Of a stretch of 64,000 nt of DNA, positions 24,133-35,400 are shown in pieces (position 1 is the first letter of the stretch; every line of letters starts with the position of its first letter). A program made the position numbers and the translations under genes. Under the pieces are notes generated by a model that was given only the letters and a program-made list of their open reading frames with translations, was not told the DNA's origin and ran no database searches. The stretch comes from Microvelia longipes (taxonomy: Eukaryota; Arthropoda; Insecta; Hemiptera; Veliidae), in contig JACMZG010001913.1 in the NCBI GenBank assembly GCA_018340805.1, positions 11,850,710 through 11,914,709 of the forward strand. The letters run 5' to 3'.

Positions 24133-24647
24133 CATAGTGATAGTAGTAGTAATTAGAGAGAGGTGGTAGATCAGCTAGCAAGTAGGACATGTTGTTGAGC
24201 CCTTTTTGCTAAGTCCCTTAGATAAAAAGATAGTTTCCTACCTAATGAGTCCTAGTGCAGGCATTTTTGCGGCTAATCCACAGAAGAGCCGTGGCTTTAC
24301 TATAAGTTTCTACAGCTTTAACTAGAAACAACACGTGCCCTACTTCCAGACTAAGCTTTCCTGCTTTCGCAACCATCAGGCAGAAACATTTATATATTAT
24401 ATATAAACTACTATTGAGGGTTCTAAATTTTGCCTGAACCCAGGTTCATTTAGGGTTAGGGATCTTTTACGAGTACCTGACATCACACAAGCTCGGAACC
24501 ACCGGCTTATCATCTCATTTTGAAGGACGACATCATGAAAATCCATCCCTCGCAAGAATATCTTAGAGGTCCTGACCAGAATTGAACCCGGATTATCTGG
24601 GTGGGAGGCACACGTGCTAACCGTTATACCATTAGGACCCGCTTGGT
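24133..24647 (-). mobile_element. tRNA-derived SINE S, full copy with 11-bp TSD
   Basis: On the - strand a tRNA-like head (about 24640-24570) has GGTATAACGGTTAGCAC (box A region) and GGGTTCAATTCTGG (box B region), then a body of about 440 bp. It is flanked by perfect 11-bp duplications TATCTCTATGA at 24122-24132 and 24648-24658, direct evidence of retroposition. Partner copies are at 27.3 and 59.2 kb. Confidence 0.85.
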
Positions 24648-24659
24648 TATCTCTATGAA

Positions 24660-25144
24660 ATATAATGTAAATTAGTCAAAAGACCCCACAGAATTGGCCT
24701 ACTCACTAGGCCAATTGAAAGTGATCCCCTCTGCAATCCATCTAACTAAAACCCATACGGTTGATTCAGAATATTTGAGTCTATAAAATCAAAATAAAAG
24801 AATTGAAAAATAATATTTAGACATTTTTTTAATCAATTAACTAATACAATATTTTATTGTAAAAGTAATAACAATAAAATGTTTATTTAATTACACAAAT
24901 GTGTAAAATAAACAGTGGTTGTTTAAACAAGAAGACAAGACTTTTATGTCTAAGCACTTATGATTCGTAAGATTGCGACTCAAGTCAAAACTATATAAGT
25001 GTTAAATTTTAATTTTAAACGTTGTCAAAATTGAATCTATGTATCAAATATACCAATTATTAATTTTTATTTTCATACATTAATTACTTCTTTTAAAATA
25101 TTAATACTTATACCATGTTGAACATTTTATATGCACCCACACTG
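24660..25144. other. Intergenic stretch, nothing recognised
   Basis: AT-rich sequence with no supported element. Confidence 0.4.
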
Positions 25145-25149
25145 ATGCC

Positions 25150-25700
25150 TACAAACATGGTCTAAGACAATGTTAGAATATGGTCTAAAACAATGTTATA
25201 ATACGGTCTAAGAAAATGTTAGAATATGGTCTAAGAAAATGTTAAAACATGGTCTAAGACAATGTTAGAATATAGTCTAAGAAAATGTTAGAATATGGTC
25301 TAAGACAATGTTAGAATATAAAATGTTAAAACATAGTCTAAGACAATGTTAGAATATGGTCTAAGAAAATGTTAGAAATGGTCTAAGCTCAAGACAATTT
25401 TAAAATATGGTCTAAGACAATGTTAGAATGTGGTCTAAGAACATGGTCTAAGACAATGTAAAACATGGTCTAAGACAATGTAAAATATGGTCTAAGACAA
25501 TGTTAAAATATGGTCTAAGACAGTGTTAAAATATGGTCTAAGACAATGTTAAAATATGGTCTAAGACAGAAAACATGGTCTAAGACATGTTAAAATATGG
25601 TCTAAGACAATGTTAAAACATGGTCTAAGACAGTGTTAAAACATGGTCTAAAACAATGTTAAAACATGGTCTAAGACAATGTTAAACATGGTCTAAAATG
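25150..25700 (+). repeat. 22-23-bp minisatellite, about 25 copies
   Basis: Unit 'atggtctaagacaatgttaa' plus 2-3 bases, with scattered single-base variants and shortened copies. Confidence 0.95.
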
Positions 25701-25705
25701 TTTAA

Positions 25706-26248
25706 TGTCTAAGACTAAAGTCTTTAATAAATTGTTTTAAAAAAATATAATGGAATTTTTAACTTTTCAAAGTTAAAAATGTTATTACCAAAATTACCAC
25801 ATTTGGTTGATAATTACAACTCACATTAATCGAATTACTGGAGTAGGGGTCATTTTCACACATCTAGGACCATATTTTAAAGATTTAACCTTGGTAAATC
25901 CAAAACCCCCCTCCCCCTCCCCACTTATAGTTATAGCCGGTTATTAACAAAAGTTGACTATGTTTATTTTTTTACAAATTTGGTACTTCTTAATTTTATT
26001 AATAAAAGGAATCTAAATGTTTTTTTTATAAATTTACAAACATATTTATTAGAAATATAAAATTATTTTTATAGACAAGATAACCAATAGTTGGGTAAAG
26101 ATACAAAATCTGTATTAATTATTAGTAATAGCTGTTAAAGAAAGGAAAGTATAATTATATAGTTATAAATGTGTTACTCAATAATTAAATAATTAATTAT
26201 TATTACTAATTTCTATTTGAAAATTAATAACAACCTCGTCTTAGTTTA

Positions 26249-26287
<39 letters not shown>

Positions 26288-26602
26288 CGTTTATTTATAT
26301 ATAAATACCTGTTTACAAAGGTTAAATTACAAATTATAAATAAGTAAAATAATATATATTGACCATTTGTGTCGCATAAGCTCAAGGCTTGTGCGCGACA
26401 CGAAATAGTAATAGTTATTACTATTAATAAGGCTGTGGATCTTATTAATAAAACATCATATTTACTTTTAATTATAACGCAGGATTGAGTCATCTACTAC
26501 ACAAGCAGATACAGGGTGGTATATTTCAAATACATCACCCCCAACTAACGCTGTGTCTAATAGAGCTATCAGCAAAAAAATAGTATCAGCTCCCACTTAT
26601 TG
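25706..26602. other. Intergenic stretch with an (AAT)n microsatellite
   Basis: A trinucleotide run lies at about 26248-26284. Otherwise AT-rich with nothing recognised. Confidence 0.5.
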
Positions 26603-27213
26603 TATAACACACGGCTAAAATCAGTTGACAGTCTGCTGAAATCTCAATGCTTTCAACCCCCTTTTTAAAACAAAAAATCTTTTTTTTAAGTAACATAAAA
26701 TTTCTCTACTCTGGCAACACTGCAAGTAAAGTTATGTTTTGAATTTTATCATTTGATAAAAAATATTTATTTACTTTTTAAGTAAAAACATTGTTTTATC
26801 TTTTAAAGTTAAGTGGAGTTAAAGTTGTTAATTAAGTGTTGCTTAACTTGGTTCGGAAGTATGAATTAAGTGGAGTTAAAGTTGTTAATTAAGTGTTGCT
26901 TTAACTTTGTTCGGAAGTATGTATTAAGTGGAGTTAAAGTTGGTTATTAAGTGTTGCTTTAACTTGGTTTGGAAGTACGAATTAAATGGAGTTAAAGTTA
27001 ATGCACCATGAGGGGGAAAAAGCGTAGTGAGGTTACAAATTTTTAAAACCAGTGTTGCCTTTTCATGATTTTATTTACGAAAAAAGTAATTTTTTGTACC
27101 GAGGTTGGCATGAGGTTGAGGAGGAAAGGGCATGGTCAGTCTGAATCAATAGAATTCATTCCCTTACAGATTTTTGGTGCGCTGTCAACTGATTTGAGTT
27201 GTGTGTTATACTA
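26603..27213. mobile_element. TIR element M2, short copy
   Basis: About 610 bp with terminal repeats TATAACACACGGCTAAAATC... and the inverse at the right (...GTTGTGTGTTATA). It is colinear with the copy at 2748-3670 but lacks part of the interior. It contains an internal 58-bp tandem repeat ('gaattaagtggagttaaagt' unit, about 26815-27000). Confidence 0.8.
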
Positions 27214-27287
27214 TGGTCAACTACAAGGAGCATGGGAATACAAAGCCATTTATTTATTGGACCTTTAAACATTTAAATTGGAGCATG

Positions 27288-28195
27288 ATAGTGATAGTAA
27301 TTAGAGAAAGTGTGAGATCATCTAGCAAGTAGGGCGCGTTGTTGAGCCCTTTTTGCTAACTCCCTTAGATAGAAGATAGTGTTCCACCTTATGAGTCCTA
27401 GTGCAGGCATTTTGCGCCTAATCCACAGAAGAGCCGTGGCTTTGCTATAAGTTTCTATAGCTTTCACTAGAAACAACACGTGCCCCACTGCTAGACTAAG
27501 CTTTCCTGCTATTCACACCATAAGGTAGAAATCATATGAACTACTATTGAGGGTCCTAAATTTTGCCTACACCCAGATTTATAAAGGGTTTGGTATCATT
27601 TAAGAGTACCTGACATTGGACAGGCTTGGAACCACAGGCTTGAGGCCTGAGGCCAAAGTACGGCACAGAATTTCTATTCCTTGCATAAAAATCCAATCAA
27701 AAAAATATATAAAGAATTAGAACTACTCAACCAAGCAAAATATATCTAAAAATACAATAGTTACCTTAAAAAGAAAACACAAAATCCATCCTGTTGTAAA
27801 TATAGGGTTTTATCAAAAAATAATTAAGAATTAAATAAGGCATATTAAAAAATCTAGCTAACAAGAAATAAAACAAAAGATAATAAAGATAAAAATAAAA
27901 ATCCTACAACCACTGACAGGGATTTCCCCAACAAATATCTTGTGCCATGGAGGGAGGTATTTACCTCCCTCTATCTATCTCTCCTAGATATTTGTTTATC
28001 TTTTGTGGAGGGATAAACCTGATTAATTTTAAATATGTATTTTGATGGTTGTATATTTTATAAATAAAGGTTATTTAGAAAAAAAATCTGAAGGGATTAC
28101 TTAAGGGCCGGGATCTCTCAGGGACCGGGATTTGCCACCTTGTCTGGGTGGCAGGCAGATGTAACCCATAACACCATCGGAACCTCCCATTGTAG
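27288..28195 (-). mobile_element. SINE S, copy 2, interrupted
   Basis: The body at 27288-27690 matches the 24.1-kb copy ('gttgagccctttttgctaac', 'aatccacagaagagccgtgg', 'aagctttcctgct'). A degenerate tRNA-like head reappears at about 28095-28195 ('gtctgggtggcaggcaga'). About 400 bp of unrelated AT-rich DNA lies between, most simply an insertion. Confidence 0.65.
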
Positions 28196-28271
28196 CTTAT
28201 AACCTTATCCCCAAGGTCATAAGTATTTTGGGGATTGACCAATCAGAGAAGCCGCTGCCAACCACTCACTT

Positions 28272-28540
28272 AAAAAGAGAAAAAAAAATCCCTACCATCA
28301 TAACCGCTGTAGGGAAATAACCTTCCTCCCGGCAATCGTTCACTTTGTATATGGTTCTTCTTTTGTTTACATCGTTTTGAAAACTACTTTTAAATTAATC
28401 TTAAAAAATGATATTTTAAAATAAAACTATACAAAAGAAATGTAAAAGAATATTGCCAAGAAAATACGGGTAAAATAACCGTATTTGTTTACATAGGTTT
28501 TTACCGCTCCCTTTTTGCAGGGATTTTTTTCTTAAGAATC
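28272..28540. mobile_element. Possible small TIR element
   Basis: The left end 'aaaaaaaaatccctaccatc' and right end 'gcagggatttttttcttaa' are approximate inverse repeats about 30 bp long, enclosing about 200 bp. No target duplication is established. Confidence 0.35.
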
Positions 28541-29280
28541 GGCAGTGCCTAAACTGAACAGTCAAGATTTTTAAAGAAGTCAATAGACTGTAGTCAGGGT
28601 AATAAATAAGAAATGTACCACTCTGTGTATGAAGCGTCTAGTTATAAAAGAAAGATTAAAGTTTTTTAGACTAGAATTCTAGCCTCGTCAAGTTTTTTAT
28701 TTTCAATAATTTTATAAAATGATTATGTTTCAATTTTATTTGAAACTTATTGTAATGACTTTACCTTTACTAAGGTAAGTTTACAATTTATAGATTTTGT
28801 GTATTTGTTAATTTTTGAAACTTAATATATCTCGTTTAGTTCAATTACTGAGTGTCTGATGATGTCCACAAAGTTACACAAAATATATTGAAATAAATCA
28901 TAAACACATGTAGAATTATAGGGTTTATTATAAATATTTGAGTATGGAATCTGCAAAAGTTTTAATAACCAAAAAAGAAACAGTCACAATTATGGACACG
29001 AATTTTCACCAATGTTTTGTTTTTACCAAAGTTTATTAAGTAAAATCAAAGGATGTCATAATTATTAGTTGAATACGAATTAATTATATTTCATTCTTAA
29101 AACTTTCTTAGTTAATTATTTCACAATTATTATATTTAACAACTATTACCAAAAATTAAAGATTATTTTACTAAAAATGTACATATTCGTCAAATATATT
29201 TTAAATAAGTTTATTAATAAAAATAAATAAAAAATATATAATTTAGTTAACTTTATAAAAAAAGGGTAAGTTGTTTATTG
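28541..29280. other. 3' flank of LST2, nothing recognised
   Basis: AT-rich. On the - strand AATAAA occurs at 29279-29274 and 29215-29210, shortly after the LST2 stop, either of which could be a polyadenylation signal. Confidence 0.35.
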
Positions 29281-29424
29281 TCAGTTGGTATTGGTATGTA
29301 TTTGAGGATTTAAAGTAAACGGTGTAACTTGATAAATGAAACACCTGTTGCACACTCTTACAGGTTTCATATGACCATATTTTGGAAGTGGAACGGAATT
29401 GGAACTGCATCGGGCACAGAAAAT
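29281..29424 (-). CDS. LST2: LST2 terminal exon, second half of FYVE domain
   Basis: Acceptor TTTTCAG, phase 0. It encodes [20 protein letters not shown], then PVRVCNRCF and a short tail, and stops at TGA 29283-29281. It supplies four of the eight zinc-ligand Cys and the RVC signature. Confidence 0.95.
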   Translation of the reverse strand: MFCARCSSNSVPLPKYGHMKPVRVCNRCFIYQVTPFTLNPQIHTNTN

Positions 29425-32400
29425 CTGAAAAGAAATCAACAAAACATAGATTTATAGTATCGTCAATCAAAGTTTGAAATCAATAACATTAAAAAATAAT
29501 TTAAATTTTCTTTTTTGAGGACCAAAAAAATTAATTAATTATACAAAAGTCTTTTATTTTTTATTAAATAACTAACATTTTAGTTAACATCATCAGAGTT
29601 TAACAGTCCAACACAAACTGTTATAATCAGTTGACAGCAAGGAAAAATAATGTAAGGGAGCCAATGAGGTTGTCTTGTATGTTGTACCCCACCCACAATT
29701 TCATACCAGATCAACCTCATTGGTGCCTCAACACTATTTTCCCACACTGTCAGCTGATAAGAACCTTGAGCTACACTATAACTACTTCACATTTCCCCTT
29801 GGTATCCTTATTATACAGGGTGACTTAATCTTAATGAGACAAAATAAAAATCTTGATTCTATGGACCAGGATGAACAAAAAATGTCATGTAAGCATAGGG
29901 TCGATTATCAATAGTTCTCTAGAAAAATCGATATATCGAATTCCAGTTGGATGGATGCCCAGTCAACTATGGGCTTAGGCCTCGAGACTGGCAGAATGAA
30001 AATTATCCCAATCGCTGGAGTGGACGAGAGGGACCAATAGCCTGGCCTCCGAGATCTCCTGATCTTACAGCACTAGATTTTTTTCTCTTGGGCACAATGA
30101 AAGATGAAGTATACAGGCAAGCCCCACAAAATCGAGAAGACCTGATGCTAAACATTCAAGAGTCAAGAGCTGCAATAACTGCAGCACAAATTGAAAAAGC
30201 TACACAATCAGTGTTAACAAGATGTAGACTACGTATTAGAGTTGAAGGAGGAAGATTTGAATCTCTCTTATGATTTACATGAAGTAATTTCTCTTTTGTA
30301 GCACTATTTATTTTATAGAACTCCCACATCTTGATAGGAAATTTAAACACAACAGCTTAAAGTTCTATAATAACAACAAAAACTAATTATTTAGCTATAC
30401 ATGTTAGGTGAAATATATATAGCTAAATAATTAGTTTTTGTTGTTATTATAGAACTTTAAGCTGTTGTGTTTAAATTTCCTATCAAGATTTACATGAAGA
30501 ATGATTTTTAATTCCCTCTGCAGTTAAAAGTTAATTATTTATTTATTATTTAATCATGTATAAATATACCTATTACTTTGTATTCTTTCAACAAAATTCT
30601 TTCAAGAAATGTTTTTGTTGCATTTGTTTTATTATAAGAGACTTATATTAATATTAAGTTTTTTAAGCTATATGGTTTTTTAAGCAATGGGTTGATTATT
30701 TTCAATGATTAACAAAACATAGAATAATTAATAATGTAATTATAACTAATAAAATAAAGTTTATTTTGTAAATCAAATTGATGTAATTTAAATGTAAATG
30801 TCTTTATTTACATTGTGAATAATTTGACCTCTAAGCGACTTACATCAAGTTTTTTAAGAATATCTAGGTTAAAGTTAAAAACAAGTCATAGATTATGTTA
30901 TATCATTTTAAAGGGTATGGAATGAGGCTGTTTTTAAGATTTTTAGGTTTTAACTATGAGTGGACAAATATTGAAGATTTTGGCATTTAAACATTTTTAC
31001 ATTTTTAGTACTAATAAAAAATTTTATTTTAAATGCAAATAAATTAAAGTTTAATTGTGATGATTTTAAAGGGAATTTAATGTCCTTTAAAATCACACTT
31101 ATTGGTATAAAAATAAAGAGAGAGTAAAAATATAAATGGTATAAAAATATAAATGGTATAAAAATATAAATAGTATATACCTTTCCACAGTTCCTACAAT
31201 GATGTCTTCTTCTGATAACAGTAAATGAAGATCTGCAAGACATACAAGCCTGCGCCTGCTGATCAGGGATCCAAGCTGGTGCCATACTACTAGTCTGATG
31301 CCAGTCTTCCTCTATACCATCCACTTGAACGCTGGAAGGGAGCTGAACACTAGATACAAGGGACAAATCTTCTGAACTAGCACTAGTGTTGGTGACATTC
31401 AGAGCACCAGCTATGTCTTCGCCTTGCTCGCAGTATTCGCCTAGAAAAAGAAAACTTATTATTGGTATAAATACCATGCTTTCAAATTTAAGGGTGCATT
31501 CGCAACGCTCGAACGCTCAGAGCGCTCGGTTCAGTCTTTTCAGTGGTGGAGGGGGACGGTGGGGACAAAAATTCCCCCAACATCGTACTGACCACACTTG
31601 GTCTCGCGAACACATTTATTCAGGCTTGTGTGTACAGTTGTTAGGTTATGTTACTATTGTTGTCATTTATTCAAAAATTCAATCATTTAATTAAAAGTAA
31701 AATGTATAAATTAAAGAGAAACAGCAGAAACACAACACAGAAACAGCACAGCACAGTACATGTGAATATGAAGGTGAGATAAAATTTTGTATTTCCCGCT
31801 AAGAAGGTTTCAATTGAATAAGAGTGGGGAGAAGTGAACGAACTGAACCTGCCGAAAGCACGGTTAGTAGGATCAGCCCTACCACTACTATCCTGGAATC
31901 CCGCTTCTTTTGGCTCCTCCCCCTGGCCACGCCTCTGAGCACAATCATGGTAACTAGAATACACCTCTTGTTCAGAACGCTCTGAGCGCTTGGGCATCGC
32001 GAATGCACCCTAATTATTTTTAGTATTAGTCGCCATTTTATAAAAAAAAATTTTAAAATATTATGAATTTATAGCAAATCTTTTTTTCTAATTTTTTACT
32101 TTTCCTCATTTATACCGTAGGTATACAGGAAAAGTATTATTGTGTTTGTGTTGTCACCGGATTATCCGTTTAAGGCCTCCTGAGTGGTTTTCCCAAAAAT
32201 GTCTGTCTGTAAGTGTGTGTGCGTCTGTTATCATTGTAGCACCCAGTGCATTTATGCTAGAGAGTTATTTTGTACAAAAATCATTTTACTGCTATAGTTG
32301 TGCTATTCGGAAAATATTTTTTATGACGTCATTAACCCGCAATTATGACTCAGCAAAATTTTAAAAAATCATAAAACACGGAAAAATGATGTGATCCAAT

Positions 32401-35400
32401 TGAAATATGGCAAGTATGTACCCATGTATGAGACTAACATATGTGCTAAGTTTTATCTCATTATTAGCATTATTTTAATTTTTATCCAATGATTTGTATG
32501 CGTTTTTTAAAAAATTGTAAAATCGGAAAATAATCTAATCGAGTTGAAATTTGGCACAAATGTATCTCTTGACTTAATAAATAAGTGAACTAAGTTTCGT
32601 CTTGATACAACAAGTTTATCCATGATTTTTGGTGCATCATAAAATTTAAGCAGCATGGAGCCTGGTCAGTGCCTGGATAAATGAACACTGGTAATGAAAC
32701 GAATGCATTTGCTATCTGAGGACAAGCGAAGCAAGTCTGAAGCTAAGAGGATGAGCGTAGCGAATCCGATGTAATGAAGAAAAGTTCCAAGGTACTCTAT
32801 ACCCGATTTTTTTAAATGAAATTGGGGCCATAGACTGTACTGTAGTGCAGAGTTACGCAAAGAGTGGTCCGCGGACCTCTGGGATCTGCACATAAATAAT
32901 CCTAATTTTTATTTCTATAAGGACTTTATTAATTAATTTTAACTTTTATTTCCACTTCAGTAGATATGTAAAACAAATTTATCTATGAATCAATAATATC
33001 AATTGAAGAATCACAATACAACCTTTTTAATTAACTTTGTATTTTAGGTTTGTAGACATGAGTATGCCTGGGGTTAGTCGAAATATACTTGTTTAAATAA
33101 ATAAAAAGATTTTATTCGCAGTCCCATTTAGTGTATTAATTTTTTTTACAAATTACATAAAATGGTGACTTTTACTTAATAATAATTATATAATTTTCAT
33201 AACTAACACTTAATTGGATCAGAAACTTGGTACAAAAATCAATTATAAAAAAATTTTTTGATCAACCCCCATCAAGGGAATTTCAACTATTTTCCCTTTT
33301 CAATTTTTAACATTTCTTCTTTCTACCTCCTAAAAAGAGGAGGAAGCATTGTATTTGCACAAAATGTAACACCTACTTTTTTCATCCAATTTGGATGTTG
33401 GCACCTAAAGATACCAAACATCAAAAAAATTTGGTGTCAATGTATATATGAGAGTATGGATATGCATGTTCCTTGTAAAAATGTCACTCAAACAGCTAAT
33501 CCAATTTAAATGGAACTTGGTACAAAAATGAAGCCCTGATGATTTGATCTTGGGGTTAATAAAACAATGCATCAAAATGGTGCCACTTTAAATTAAACTA
33601 TTAAAAAATCATATAAAATTATAAAACAAAAATTTGTTAGGTAAAAAGTGTTTCTGGTGATGTTTTGAAGTTTTCTCGATCCGAGGCTCACATAGTTTTC
33701 GAGATACATGAATGTATGTAAACATTACTCGCAAACACTCTTCACCTCAAATGGCTGATCCAATTTCAATGAAACTTGGCACAAAAATAAATTCCTATGA
33801 GAGGAAGAACTGATAAGATTTTAAAGCACATCAAAGTAGTCTAACTTTAAATATTAAAAATCATAAAAAATATTTGTTTAGTACAAAGTTTTACCAGGGC
33901 CCCGATTCACAAAGTACAAGTATTGTATCCTACGTGCAATAAACTACAAGTTAACTAATAATTGTAAGAAATTTGTTTTACTAATGTACTAGTGTATACT
34001 GGTAATTACAAGTGGTTTTTATACAATTGTATAAAAACACTCTAGTAGGTTACAAGTTTTATCTTAGATCTCCTAACAAGTATATTTGTATCAAACTCCA
34101 ATCAAATTTGATTATCTCTCCAGCAAATCTTACAAACTGTTGTACAAAACAACTTGTAACTACAATTATCAAAGTAAAGTGTTTAACAAATATCATTACA
34201 AACTTAGAATAATACTAATATAGGAGGAGCAAATGACCGTAAACACAATGTGATTCTACTGATAACACGAAAGCCGGTTGACTGGTGGTCATAAGTAAGG
34301 GTACCATCCTAACAACTTCAAATTATTTTAAATGTGTCATAAATATCCATTAATGAAGAAAAATTGTAAAGAACAAATATAATAACCTTAAACACCTGCT
34401 AAGTATTTAATAAAACCGGTCTTAGATGGCAAAAGGATAGTGGAATACAAGAATCTACATTTAGTTGACAAGGACTACTTTTATTATAATTTTAATTAAA
34501 AACGTTAAACTACAATTTAAAATGCTAAAAAATACTGTAATGCACCGATATTTATATTAGTATTTTATAAATAATCAATCATTAATTAATAATAGAACAT
34601 AATAATTCAGCAGCCAACTTTTTAATAAGATAATTGTATATTGTTAGGGTGACAGCATTACTTAAGACCACCAGTGAATCGCCTTTCGTGTTATCAGTAG
34701 TGATCCTTCTATATAGTATAGTATATATAGTATAGTATATAATATAGTATCCTTCTATATAGTAATATTCTAAGATTACAAATTATTTTAGCCCACAACA
34801 GTTTTTGTAAACAATATGTCAAACTATAATTAAAACCCAGTTTCATTCATATGAGTAAATTCTTTTGAATGCAATTATTTCTAAAATATGAGAAGTAATA
34901 TGTATAAACAGCGTTTTGTTTTACAAACTTATATTGGTCACTAGATTACTAATAAACTAAAATTTGATGATAAAAACTAGATTTTTTATTAGTAACATGA
35001 GCTTGTAACTTAGTCTATCTAGGTTTGCGCTAGATAGGTTTTCGGTAGAAATTTTACAAGAAAATCTTACAAGTAATTGCAATAGACAAGAAAATGTTAT
35101 TTATTAAATAGAAAAATGCTACAAAGGTACAAGTGTTTCCTTGGTACTATTTAGACATTTGTCAAAGTTTTTTGAAACAATTTTTGAAACTACAAGACTT
35201 GTACTTCTGTGAAGCATGACCAGGTGTTACTAATGAAAAGCCAAACTCATTGATTGACAGTTTGTTTTACCATATTTTATACTTTTATTAAACACATAAC
35301 AGTTTTAGTTTTTATCCTTTCTAGCTCAAAAAGTGTTACATTTATAAGAAAGACAATCTTACTGGTAGTCCTCGTGTCAGCAGTATCAAACTGAGTCCTA

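Noticed and set aside
24570..24645. Functional tRNA gene on the - strand
   Set aside because: Box A and B-like words are present, but the acceptor and anticodon stems do not pair, and it is joined to a repeated body with an 11-bp target duplication. It is a SINE head.
31386..31997. Open frames on both strands with Arg/Ser-rich peptides
   Set aside because: They lie in a Harbinger-like MITE and partly antisense to an LST2 exon. No family resemblance.
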